Shown: positions 23,335-34,900 of the stretch, piece by piece
How positions within the stretch are numbered: the stretch's first letter is position 1
Layout: each line of letters starts with the position of its first letter
Source of the DNA: Punctularia strigosozonata HHB-11173 SS5
Taxonomy: Eukaryota > Basidiomycota > Agaricomycetes > Corticiales > Punctulariaceae
Reading direction: 5' to 3'
NCBI RefSeq assembly: GCF_000264995.1
Contig: NW_006767433.1
Coordinates: forward strand, 2,619,074-2,683,073
Length of the DNA stretch: 64,000 nucleotides
Notes under the pieces: model-generated
The model's input: only the letters and a program-made list of their open reading frames with translations
Databases searched by the model: none
Told to the model about the DNA's origin: nothing
Program-made: the position numbers and the translations under genes

Positions 23335-26315
23335 TCAGAGACACACAGGCGAGACTGCCTCCGAAGCAGTCACCATCGTAGCGTCCGTCGCCTCCTTGAG
23401 GGGCCCCTCGGCCGCGGGATTTTCACTGTCATGCCCCTCCTTCTCCTCTTCTTCGTCTACGTGCATGACCTCTTGGGTGGTGTAGATGCGAGTCGCGCCA
23501 ATAGTGGCAAGCGATCTGCTCATCAACCATAGGGAGAGCAGTAGCGGGGGCGCGATGAAGAGCTCCCGCATAGCAGCGAATATGTGAAAGATGGACGAGA
23601 CAGGGAAATAAGATGGGTGGTGGCGGACATCCCCGGGGTCCGAGGACATAGATGTGTCGCTGGTGGTCTCCGATTGCGCCTCGCTCAGCTTGTCTGTCGG
23701 CAAGTCGTCGGTCATAGGAAGAACAGGCTTGGGTAAGGTGGGTGATTCCGGGTCAATCGAACGATGAGTGAGCGTAGGCGAGCCTTGGCTCTCTTTATCA
23801 GAGAAAATGAGTGTGGCATCGACGTAAGTGGACTGCAGCGTCGGCTCTGCTTGGACCGAAACGGATTCCAGAGGGGTTTCTGCTTGCACCGCCTCTTCGA
23901 CACAAGCTGGACAGAATTGGACGCCTTCGTTCAAGGTCTCCGGCTCGGCGAACACCTCCTGGTTGACCGTGATGGGCCTCGCATCGACCGCCTTCTCGGC
24001 GAATTCGCGGGCCGGAACGAGCTCGAAGTCCTCCGGCTCGCGTTGCGCGTCCTGCACCGGCAACGAAAGTACTGGAGGTTGCGGTGCTGGCGGATGTACG
24101 GGAAATATATGCTGTTGCACAGTCATCTCTTCCACGACGGCGTCCCGTTCCATGAGGCGGAGTTTCTGAAGGTGGGGCAAAAAGTCCGACGTTTGCTGCC
24201 AGCCTTGAGCGTGCACCTCGATGTAACCTGGCCGGTTCTTTTCGTGGAACCATCTCAGAGATTCGAGGTACGGCGCGATGTGGCTGAGACAAATGGCCGC
24301 TTGCAGAGGATCCGTGATCCAAGAGTGTCCAAAGTGGAGGCGAAGCAGGGATTTCGAGGAGACAAAACGCGAGGCAAGGACGGCATCGCTGGCGCCGGCG
24401 GCATTGATCACGGCATGCAAGGTGTGCAAGTAATAGCAGTGCGTGGTCAGCGCGGCAACACCCTCTAGCGTGAGAGCAGGAGCCTCCCCTGATAGAGGGA
24501 AGCGAGCCGTCGGACAGAGCTTGAGCTGTTCAAGGGCGGGACAGGCGATAGCTAGGCGCTCTACGTCTTCGTCGGTGAATATGATCTAGGAGGAGATATG
24601 GGCAAATTTTTCATTCGGGGATAAAGAAGAAACACATACCGATGTCGGAAGGTCAAATTCGAGGCGTCGGACCTGCGGGAGGGTTGTGAGCCCTTCTAGC
24701 GGAAGCCGCCTCGTCGGTCCCACGACGTCTCCTCGAGACGTGGAACGAACAAGCTCTGGAAACTTTGAAGCTCCCGTGGCGCTAAACTTAAGCGACTGGA
24801 GTGCGTTCCCTACCCTGCCGCAGAGCGAGTTGAGCAGCTGGCGCCACTCGCCCTTTTCTGGCGGGTCCTCGATGACGAGCTCGAGGTTGACGATCTCGCA
24901 CATGGGCAGCTTGCGCAGGAAGACTGCGAGTCCGCCGGCGGAGCCGGTGAGATGGAGCTCGCGGAGCTGGCTGTACGGCCCAATCTTTCTAGCGTAAAGC
25001 GGAGAAGACACGACGCGGAGGGCGGACTTGCGGATATCCTTGAAGTCAACGCTGGCGTCGTCGCCGCTCTCGGCGCCGACGGACTCGGGCGTCGACAGAC
25101 CCGAGCCAACCTGAACGGCATGCATCTCGGAGAAGAACTGCTCGACGGCGCTGTTCGGCCGGCCAGAGAGATCAAGCTGCAGACTCCGGAGGTGCGGGAG
25201 GGATGCGATCCATTTCCCAACAGCGCTGCTCACTGTTCCCGGAACTGAGAGAGTCAGCTTCTGGAGCTTCATCTGCGAGCGCATCATATCGGTGAACCCG
25301 TCCGGCAGGTTGGCGGTGCTGCCGGTTGCGACGAGCGAGAACTCCTTCAGCCGCGTGCGCTCGGTCATCTTGACGATAAAGTCGTCGATCTTTGTAATTC
25401 GGATGCCGATGTCGAGATTGACGGCTTCGATGCGAGGGTGGATGAAGAGTAGCGAGCGATCTAGACCGGCTGGAGTGTCAACCCTCCAGGAGAGGCTCTT
25501 CAAGTTCGGCAGTATGTACTCCCGGGGACGCGTTTCCTCGATCACTGGGAATATAGAGGGAGAGACGTTGTTGAAGCTGGGACGACCTCAGTGCTCGGTT
25601 CGGCCCACGTATGCAGATAATCACCTTTCGACGTAACGAACGCTTTCGACACGTTCTCCGTATTCCAGCACCTTTTTCCAGTCTTCTTCAACAGGTTCCT
25701 TAGCCTGGTATAGGCCTTAGTAATCTTACCGAGTCAAGTATACACTGTACGTACCAGGCCCAAACCCGGGCGTTTGGCTCTTCGCAGGAGCGTCGACGGG
25801 AAGAGCCCGATCAGCGGCACGAGGGAGTCCAGCTCTCTCCAGAGCGCATTGAGTGCGGGCTCGCAGAACGCCTTACACGTCCTCGCGAGGCGCGCCAGAC
25901 CGCGCTTTCCGGCAGCGCCGTCGCCGATATAGTCCATCATCTTCTGCGTCGCATCGGCGTCGCGCAGGATAGCGGGTGCAGCGCTCTGTTTATGCACCGT
26001 GTAGGAGCGATATCCACCACCGGCCGTGGAGGATGTGCGAGACGAGCCGGCGCCGTTGGCCTGAGCCCTCTTGCGGGAGTGTTTCGCCATGGTGGGTTCC
26101 GGAACAGAGGAGAGAGTAGAGTTGCGCTTTATGGAGATGCGGCGGGCGATATTCGCGAATGGGTTGGCGCGAGAGAGCGACGACTTGAGCGAGGACGAGA
26201 CGGAGCGGACCGAGGGCGGTTTAGTGTGGTGGCTGGCGACGGAGGTGCGACTAGCGTCAGATGAGGTGCGGGTGCGGACGCGAGCGACTATGTCAGTGAA
26301 GATGGAGGGAGACAT
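23335..26315 (-). CDS. F-box protein with LRR-like region and long C-terminal tail
   Basis: The ATG is at 26313-26315. A basic Ser-rich N-terminus leads to the usual basidiomycete F-box remnant (LARLARTCKAFCEPALNALWREL, then DSLVPLIGLFP) at residues about 140-180. A second exon reads AKEPVEEDWKKVLEYGERV. Leucine-rich repeats follow (LPNLKSLSWRVDTP, LHLTGSAGGLAVFLRKLP, LPHLRSLQLDLSG, QVRRLEFDLP). Such proteins are normally SCF ubiquitin-ligase substrate receptors. The last 300 residues are an acidic low-complexity tail with one strongly hydrophobic stretch near the end (MRELFIAPPLLLSLWLMS) before a highly acidic C-terminus, which is unusual for the family. The stop is TGA at 23335-23337. The substrate is unknown. 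Confidence 0.75.
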
Positions 26316-27264
26316 TGTGCGCCTCGGAGAGGGGGTTTAAGGGTAGTTAATGGGAGCCTCGTGCGTGCGGAGTGCAGGACGGGGCGTGGTTACGAGACGA
26401 AGCCCATGCTGCGGGTGAAGTGGATGTGCGTAGGTGCCGGAAGGGAGCAGGAAGGAACTCGGGCGGATTCGATAGGCCGGGAAGCGGGAAAGGGAGGGTC
26501 GATATGTCCTCATAGATGAAAGGCATGCGGTCTGCGTGCTTGATCGGTGTCTTCAAGATGCCAATAGAGCAGGGCATCGTCCTTGATGGATACACAGCTT
26601 TCCCCGCTGATGAAGTAACGCCGGATGTGTTGGAATGCATCTGTCAGGTCAGACGGAGCAGGAGTGCGTCCACTTGTTCGATGATGAACGTATCAACGAG
26701 AGGCAGTTAGTATCACTGAGGCCCGAGGGCTAACGTACTCGCGGTGCACGTGAGCGCGCGCCTCATTACCGTCACGCGTCGCGCCTCGCGTCGTCGAAAC
26801 CAATTGGGGGACGGGAGCAATCTCGGTCTAATCTCTGGCGCCGTGCACATCCATCGCACAAGTTTGAGCCTGTATGGCTTTGACGAAGAACGCGCCGCAT
26901 AATCTCGATGATCACTTTGTCCCTCTGTACCCACCGCCGGGATAGTAATGCGTCGTCACGAGAACCTCCGGCGATTAGATGTGCACACCTGAAGGGCGTG
27001 TTCGTAGTATACATTCCTGGCACTCCAGGATGCTGACGTTGTCATGCTCATACACGCGATCCCCACACGGGGTGCTGGATCATTGCATGACACCCCCCCC
27101 ACCGGCGACATCTCATCGGGGCCGAATCCTCGTTCTGGTGATTCACGTACTCGCTTGACAGCCCACGCCCGTCCCGGCCCCACATAACCGCTCATACTCC
27201 CGAGTTGAAATGCGCGCCCAGTCATAGGAACTATAGCGCATCGGATTGCTAGGTAACATCTCCC
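26316..27264. other. Intergenic region, about 950 bp, no gene recognised
   Basis: It lies between the F-box gene start and the SLD2 3' end. Open frames of 64-97 codons exist on both strands (for example plus 26516-26710 and minus 26347-26640) but neither resembles a family I know nor shows a clear splice pattern. It must contain the F-box promoter. No tRNA or repeat was seen. Confidence 0.45.
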
Positions 27265-29147
27265 TTACAGTTCGCCCACTTCCCAAGGAACACCCTCTCC
27301 CTCCCAATCTTCTTCTCCGGCCTCTTCCTCGTCCCCACTCTCTTCGCCGAGCTCCCCCACCCCCCAAATCGGCCCGCCCTTGTGGCCCACTCGCGCGTCC
27401 CCGCTCAAGACGCCGCGGGCGAGCTTCTTCTCCTCCCTCTCCTCCCTCGCCCCTAACCCGATCGACAACACAGATCGCAGATGGTCGGGTAAGTCGATCT
27501 CGAACTTGCCCTCCTCGCCCCCCGCGGTGCCGCCAAAGTCGTACGGCAGCGGGGACGGCAACAGGTCCGGGTCTGCCGCCGGGTCTTTCCGCGGGGTAAA
27601 CTTGCGGGAGAACAGGCCGAGGCTCATCCCGAGAGAGGGATCGTCGAGGTCGAAGCCGTCGCCGAGCGCCTCCTCTTGCGTTTGCGTTTCGGTTTCTGCA
27701 GCCGCAGGCGGGTGCCGGTGCGACCAACTCCAGTCGTACACCTTGACCGCTGCGGGTTCTTCGTTGCTCTCCTCCTCCTCCTCTTCTTCCTCCTGCCCAT
27801 CGTCCATTCTCGACCTCTTGGCATTCGCGCCGTTGTGATACACCGCACGCGCCTTGTACCGCTTTCTCTTTTCCTCCTCGGTCGGCGGCGGAGGCGAAGG
27901 CGGTATTAAACCTATGGGCCCGGTACTCTCGTCCGACTTTGGTCGGGTCGGGGCCTCTGTCCGTGCGACAGGCTTCTCCGTGGCCTTCCGTTTTCCCTTT
28001 CGTTTTGCAAGTTTGGCTGCCTCTTGTTGTTCTCTTCGCCGTTGTTCGGCGAGGACGCGTTCGGGGACGACTTCGGAGAAGATGTTATCCTTTCCTGGCA
28101 GCAAGGCACGGGGCAGCGCGGTGTTCTTAGCCGCATGTTTCGGCTTGAGTGGAGGAGGGTCGTCATCATCGTCATCAAAGACGCTTGTGCCGCGCGAACT
28201 GCTCGTACGCGGCACGTCTGGCACGGAGATGCTTCCCTCGCCCGAGCTTCTCGAATTGGACCGGCTTGTTCTCCTGGACGGTGAGTGAGCTTCTTCGAAG
28301 AGCAGCTTGAACCCTGGTGGCTGCTTCACCGGGGAGTCGTCTATGAACGAAGCTTCGTCCTCCGGCTCGGATTCGCTGGAGGGCAGCATGGTCGCGGCAG
28401 ATCTGCGTGCGTGTGCCGACGGCCAAGCCGGAAGCTGCGTGTGGGATGACGCGAGCCGCCTGCGCTTGTCCTTCACGGGGGAAGGCGAGACCGGCTCGCC
28501 GCGCAGGCGTTTGCGGGCGCGAATGACGGCAGAGGATGGGCCAGCACGCGGCTGATCCTGGGCTATTCTTGTCGCGGGTGCAGGGTCGACCAAGGCAAGC
28601 GCGTCGGGAAGCGCACCGGCGAAGATGGATGCAGGCGGTGGCGTCCGGGCGGCAGGGGTGGATGGGAGGCCGAACGGGTTATCGTCCTGCTGCTGACGGC
28701 GGTTTGGGCGCGGTTTGCCTTTGGCGGGGGTGACGAACGGGTTCGGAAGCAGGGCGGGTGGTGGCGCTTCATCTCCGCCTCCTCGCTTGGCGGGCGAGGG
28801 CGGCTTGGGTTTGGAGGGCGAGAACGGGTTGGCGGACGCGGTCGGCGGGGGGACGTGGACCGCCCTGGTCTTGGTGGGCAGCTGCTGGAGCTTTGGGGGC
28901 GGGCGGGGCGGCGTCGAGGGCGGATCGGACGAGGGTGCGGCGCTGGCGGGCCTGAGCTTGGAGAGCTTCTTGTAGAGCTTGTACTTGTCGGCTGGGAGGA
29001 CATGAACACGCGACGACGGTGCGATGAACGAAGCTCACCGATGTGCGGGAGGCGTCTGATGTCGTCCACGCCGGGCTCGCGTCCATTGGCCTCCCTGAAC
29101 GCGCGCTCCCAGCCCTTGAGCTCTGCGCGGAGGCTGGCGGCGTCCAT
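27265..29147 (-). CDS. SLD2: DNA replication initiation factor SLD2 (Drc1/RECQL4 N-terminus family)
   Basis: The first exon (29147 down to 29039) reads LRAELKGWERAFREANGREP then DDIRRLPHI, and after a 47-nt intron (28992-29038) the second continues ADKYKLYKKLSKL. This LK-x-WE..F....GR.P...DI...P.IA.KYK.Y.KL block is the Sld2 signature. Sld2 is phosphorylated by CDK and binds Dpb11 to start CMG helicase assembly. The rest is disordered and rich in Ser/Thr-Pro sites (VSPSPVKDKRRR, SPFSPSKPK) and acidic runs, with a conserved-looking VKVYDWSWSHR and DLPDHLRSVLSIGL near the C-terminus. The stop is TAG at 27265-27267. The second coding exon has high GC and creates long shadow frames. Confidence 0.85.
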
Positions 29148-29257
29148 GGGCGGATGTCGGAGAGGAGACGCGTGCGTGACGGGTCACCGCGCACGGGCAG
29201 GCGTGACGTTGCGTGTGACGTGGCTCATTAGCAGGCGGTGACCGTGCTGGGCGGCTG

Positions 29258-29272
29258 GGCTTATAAGCAGCG
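29258..29272 (+). promoter_or_regulatory. TATA-like element upstream of the 29294 gene
   Basis: GGCTTATAAGCAG lies about 30 bp before the ATG at 29294, inside the 146-bp gap shared with SLD2. If functional, transcription starts very close to this ATG, which would favour the downstream ATG at 29423 as translation start. This is inference from one motif. Confidence 0.3.
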
Positions 29273-29293
29273 GCGAGCAGCGGCCACGCACAG

Positions 29294-31725
29294 ATGGCCC
29301 TCGACGCCATCGCCGAGCTCGACGAGCGCGTGTCGGTGCTGGTCGTTCAGGCGCCGGGCGACGACGTCGACGCGATCGTGCTCGCCGACGCGGACGCTCC
29401 ACCGCAGGGTCTCCACCACCGCATGAGCTCATCGACGGCCCCGGGCGCTCGAGCTCTCAAGCCGATCCACCGCCCGCAGCGTATAATATCCGCGAGCGAC
29501 GCCTTCCAGCAGCAGCAGCAGCAGCAGCGCCAGCTCGTGTCCCCGCCCGCTCCCACATTCTCCGCCAGAACCCCGCCGTCTTCAGCCACCGCAACTTTTC
29601 GCCTCTCGCCACCGACCATGGTCGTCGCCCAAGGCCGTCCGCCGGCCCCGTCCCACAATCCCTCGCCGTCATACGCCCCGCTCGCCCGCTCTGGCGCCCA
29701 GGAGGCCGCCCCCAACTCCGAGACCGTCGCGAACCCGTACTACACCCCCGCCACCTCGGGCTACTACGACACCCCGCCCCCGATCCCGCCTATCCACATC
29801 GCCCACCCCGACCTAAGACTGGTGGCAGCGTGCGTCTATTTTTGTCCTTGCGCAGCCCACCGACGCTCACGCCTTTGCACAGCTCGCCGCCTGAGCTCAG
29901 CGCCAGCGCCTCCTCTTCCTCCTCCTCCTCTGGCCCGTCTACGCCCCCGTCCTTCGGCGAGCCGTCATCACCCACGATTTCCGCTCACTCACACGAACAC
30001 CGCTCCACCACCTCTCTCAACCACGGACACCTCAAAAATCCGAGCGTGGGATCGCTCTCCTACGCCTCCGTCCCCGACAGCCAACGCTCCCCGCCGCGGG
30101 GCTCACCTCCCGCTCGCACCTCGCGCGCCTCCGAAGCAGCGGGACCGGCACCCTTCCACGCACCGCCGCCCTCGATGCCCGACACCTCTTCACTCGTGTC
30201 CGGCGCCATGCCGGTAGTCACCAGCGGCTATCGCCGCCCGGATGCCCGCGCCGTTCCGGTTTGGAAGCCACGCGATCCAGGACCGTCCCAGAGCTCGCGT
30301 GCAGATCCTTCCGCCTCGCGCACCGCCGAGCCCTTTGCACGCAACCGCCACCTCGACCACGTACGCAGCCAGTACACGCACAGCGTCGCCTCCGGTTCAG
30401 CATCGGGCTTCGAGGTCCTCTCCCGGCCCTCGCGTACCGTGGCGTCCTCCTCCCGGCACCTCGCCCCGCCCAAGACAAACACTGCGCCCTCGATGCTCTC
30501 GAACCACACAGCTAATGCGTCCAATACGGACAAGATTGACCAGCTGGACGATACCGATCCGCTCGGCTACGCCTGGCACCACAGCAGTCCGTACGAGGCC
30601 GTCGGCTTGAATATCGGCAAGGGGCCCGGCTCGCATGCTCGCACGCGGTCGGAGGCCGCATCCGCGCTCAACGCCCCGCCGTCAATCGTGAGTGCCGCCG
30701 ATGCCATCTGGCCCTGCATCACTGACGATGCCACTCAGCCTATCGTTCGCTCGCATCGAGTCTCGCCGTCGACCCACGCGCAGGAGGTTATCACGCCGAT
30801 CGATCCTCGTCCGCCTCCGAGCGCCGCCATGTTCCCCAGCACTTCGAATGTGAATTACATCCATCCCGAAGACGCCCACGCCCACCGCGAGGGCGAATTC
30901 GACGTGTATGACGAGCTCGAACCAGAACCCATGCTCCGTGTCCCGCCTCCTGGCCGTTCCATGGCCAGCTACGAGGAAAGGCATACCGTTCGCGAACACG
31001 ACTTTGCGCCCGGAGCGGGTCAAGCTCCTCAACACGCGCCCATCCTTCCATCCGGACCCATGGGATCCTACAAGCCCTCTGCGCATGCCATGCGTTCCCC
31101 TCCTCCGTCGGCGCCTTCCGTTCGCAGCATCGGCGGGGAATCAGGTTACTCGACGCCCGTGACCTTCCGCGAGGGCGGCGCGTACGCGTCCAGCGTGCGT
31201 TCGCGGGCGACCTCTGCGTCCGGCCGCCCACCACCGAGCCATCGCCCGCGCAAGCTCGTGATGCCGACGCCGCTCCAGGGCCATTTGCAGCCGCTGCAGG
31301 TCATCCCCCCTCCGTCATCCGCGCAGACGCCGCTCGCTCGCTCGAGCGACAGTGTCCGCACGCGCTCATCGGGCGAGACCTCACGGGCGGCATACGTGCC
31401 CATGATGCACGACAGAGGCCACAACCTTCTTCGCAAGCAGCGCGACTCGGACCACGACCACGGCTCGTTCGCCGAGCCCGAGCCGCCGGTCGTCGTGCAA
31501 GACGCGGGCTCGCGCTCGGCCAGCCGCGAGCGTGGCTTTTTGAGGAAGAGCGCCGCATCGAGAGATGCGAGTCCCGCACCGCCCGGCGCGGCAACGACCG
31601 GCTCGTTCACCAGCTGGTTCGTCACGCCCAAGACGAAGGAGGTCGAGCAGATCACAACAACCACGACGACTACCGCCACCAAGGCGGCCGCCGGCGGAAA
31701 GAAGAAACTCAGCAAGCGCCGATAA
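29294..31725 (+). CDS. Disordered Ser/Pro-rich protein, family not recognised
   Basis: The ATG at 29294 (MALDAIAELDERVSVL) or the in-frame ATG at 29423 (MSSSTAPG) starts a two-exon gene. A 53-nt intron at 29830-29882 joins RLVAA to SPPELSAS; the nearer acceptor would leave only 26 nt. The protein of about 790 residues is almost wholly low complexity: a poly-Q run (FQQQQQQQRQ), many SPP/PPP runs, and scattered YASVPDSQRSPP, GSMASYEE and GGESGYSTP stretches. A conserved-looking end reads TGSFTSWFVTPK, then poly-Thr and KKKLSKRR. No domain, signal peptide or membrane segment is visible. Its start is 146 bp from the divergent SLD2 start, with a TATA-like TTATAA at 29263. I do not assign a function. 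Confidence 0.65.
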
Positions 31726-31969
31726 CGCGCCGTGCGTTGCTAGACGTTAAGCCTATCTTACTCTTATATAATCCCTGCTTCATGTCTCCGTTATGTAGTT
31801 TTGTAGCTGCTATCGCTTGGGCCTCTCCCTTCACGCATGCCAGGGCAATTGGTAACGAAATTCTTGTGTATACACGACGTTTGACGATCGGAAGGAGGAA
31901 TTAGTATGTTGTACTTCTACACGGCCAAAAACGTTTATAGATCTAGCAATAACGCCTGCCAAGCAAACA
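31726..31969. other. Convergent 3' spacer
   Basis: This 244-bp AT-richer gap lies between two convergent gene ends and holds presumed polyadenylation signals of both. Nothing else was seen. Confidence 0.4.
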
Positions 31970-34900
31970 TCAGTTCCACATCCTGCCCTTGCAGTTCCTT
32001 GACCCGCATCGGCAGCGGATATAGATGCCATCGGTAGGCTGCTCTTTAACCTCCTCCTCTTCCTGTTTCCGGAGTTTGATTAGCGTTGGGCTACAATCGA
32101 TGTCAACGCAATGATCTCACGTCGTCGTCTCCCGGTACACCGGTATACGAGAAACAGATTTCCTCGTGAGGTTTGATGTTCTTCAGCGCGAAAAAGGTCA
32201 AGAGCGGCTTGTCGATATTGGCCTCGTTGATGTAGCACGGGACAATCACCACGTTCGGGTCGCACGAGTGGTTCTGAAAGGCTGGCGTGAGCATGAACAA
32301 CGAAGAGGTCATGCACGGAGCGTACTATGAACCGAGTAAACTAAGTATATCGTAGAGTGAGTCGATCTCGGCTGGCAAGAAAGCGGACCATGCACGCACG
32401 TTGCCTGCGTGGAAGGCGTCATAGACATATATGGACTCCCACGTCAGCGGGTCCGGACCTTTGAGATACCAAAAGTCGATATCGAACAGGTACGTCCGGC
32501 CAAACTTGTTATAGAGCCTCGAAGGGATGGCAGGGTCGGTCTAGCGTGAGGCGGGGGACGAAGGAGCAAGCTCACCGGCCTCGCTCCTCGCCCTCTTCGT
32601 TGGTGAGCAGTTCGCCGGCGTACGTCCCGATGTACGTCCCGGCGGGGATAGCCTTGGAATCCGCGAAAACGCCCCATCCTTTCCTAGGCGTCTGTCGAAC
32701 AACGAGTCAGCGAAGGCCCGCAACATCCAACAAGGTCGAGCCACCCGCCTTCATGATATTCAGGGCAACCTTTCTGCCATGCTGGACCACCTGAACCAAA
32801 GGATGAGAGGCGGAGCTTACGATGTGTCCCTACGCGTACCCGATTTTTGCACTCGTCGTAGCAGGCGCACCGATAGTTGCACTCGAATATAGGGTACTCG
32901 TGCATGTCCTGCGCATATTGAGCAGAGGTACTTCATGTGTGCGCAGTAAAACTCGCCTTCTTGAGCCTGCCGTTATCCTGATACATGAAGCCCTTGAGCC
33001 CCGAATTCTTCGTCATCTCGTGCTGCCGCTTGAGGCACGAGCATGTTATGGAATTTGGGTCACAGTATGGCTCACAGCTGCACCCCACCAGGCTGTCCGT
33101 GTCAAGAGGCGGAACATCCTTCCCATGCCAGATCCTGTTCGAATAATGGAATTCCGCTCGTGGCACCGGTTGGTTGTCGACGTTGTTCACGACCTGGATG
33201 ACCGGTGCTCTTGGCTCGTCTGTCGTCCCCGTGAGAATGTTTGTAGTGAAAATCGAGCGCAGCACAGACGGTATGCGCATGTATTTGGGCATCTGAGTCA
33301 TATACTTTTCGACTTCCCATTTCAGCTCGTGCGCAAAGTAAGTCTTGGGCCTCAACAGCTCCCTGGCCGCCTTTGAATCGATGACGGCAACAATGTGTGA
33401 AGGCAGCTTTCGACCCTCCCAAAAATCTTTAACCTCGGCGGATTTGACAACAGCAATTTGCGGACGAGAGGGCACACGCTTCGCAGCCCGTTCGTTTGAT
33501 TTTGGCCGAAAGGACTCCGACGAGCGTGCAATCAACTTCTGGGCGTTTCTCTTGGAACGCCTCGGTGGCAAGGGAGCTTCAGAAGGCAAGGAGCGTGACG
33601 AGGTCTCCGAAGTATTCTACACGCGGTTAGACTCCTATCATCCCTAAGATAAAAGAATCTTGCCTCAGGCATGTCTTGCAGTGAGACAGGCTCCGAATCG
33701 ACATCAAGCAGCGAGGTTTCCGTGGAGACCTATACGAGGTCAGACTCTCGGCATGACGCGCAATGGAAATTTGGGGCTCGCCTGAGGTCTGTCTGGCAAT
33801 GAGACAGAGTCCCGATCAATGTCACGCGGGGAGGCTTCCGTAGAGACCTACGCGGGTTGAGATGCAAGCACCGGATAGCGAATTTAAGCTTGCCTGAGGC
33901 TCATCCGGCAACGGAACAAATTGCAGGGGGTGGATGCCTTGTGAAGGCACGTTCGAAGACACCTGTGGGAGGTGATTGATACCTTCAGCAGCTAAAGCAA
34001 AGAATCATAGCTCACGTCAGGCATGTCTGGCAATGGAACGATATCCTCATGAGCGTCATGCAAGTTTTCGAGCGGGTCCTGTAGAATGTGAGTTTCTCTA
34101 GAGACAGCAGAAAATCTGGACTTGCGTCAGGCGTGTCGGGCAAAGGAAGAAATTCCAGATCACCGTCATACAAGATTTTGTCGGACGAGCCCTAGTCGAG
34201 ATAAATATGTCAATAACAGATCGGAGTGAAAACTCACCTTGGGTATATCTGGTGACAGAAACGTTCCCTGTGGCACATCAAAGGAGGCATCCGAGGCGTC
34301 TTGCCCCGCATCTTTCTCGTCCTCAGTCGGCGGATAGTGCAAGATCGCATCTTCTCCTTCCGATGCGGAGGCGACAGGCTCCGACGGGACGGGGAGCATC
34401 CCTCTTCCCTCCGAGGTTGTCAGTGATGAGCCCTCTTGCGCAGAATTGGCAGCGACATCAGTTAGAACGCTGGGCTCCTCAAGAGGACGAGATTCTTGCT
34501 GAATATCACCGCCGCGAACCGGGCTTCGTTCCGTATCGACACGCTCCGAAGTCAACGCCCGATGCACTGCCAAGCTGGACGGAACCTGCGGGGTTTGAAT
34601 CCGCGCACGCGGTGCGCCATCCCTGTCAAACCTCCGGTGACTACTCATGGTCGACAGCATGCTACACAAAGAGCTGAAGATATCATGATCAAATGACAAG
34701 ATCCAGGAACGACGTACCCTTGCAATGCATGCGTACTTTTCCAGGCATCCGTTCCCGGTATGTCTGACAACGAAGACTTCGATTCAGACGATCCGGAATC
34801 CGAATCCGAATCCAAAGTGAGGTCAATCACAAATCCTGGTCTCGCCCCCAGCAACGTGTGCGGGTCTTGCGCAGGAGGTGCAGGGGTAGCGCCAGTTGTG

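Noticed and set aside
33589-33616. Start of the SET gene at 33589
   Set aside because: The frame there opens with TTG, not ATG, and continues upstream through a good splice acceptor into the LPDxP exon array.
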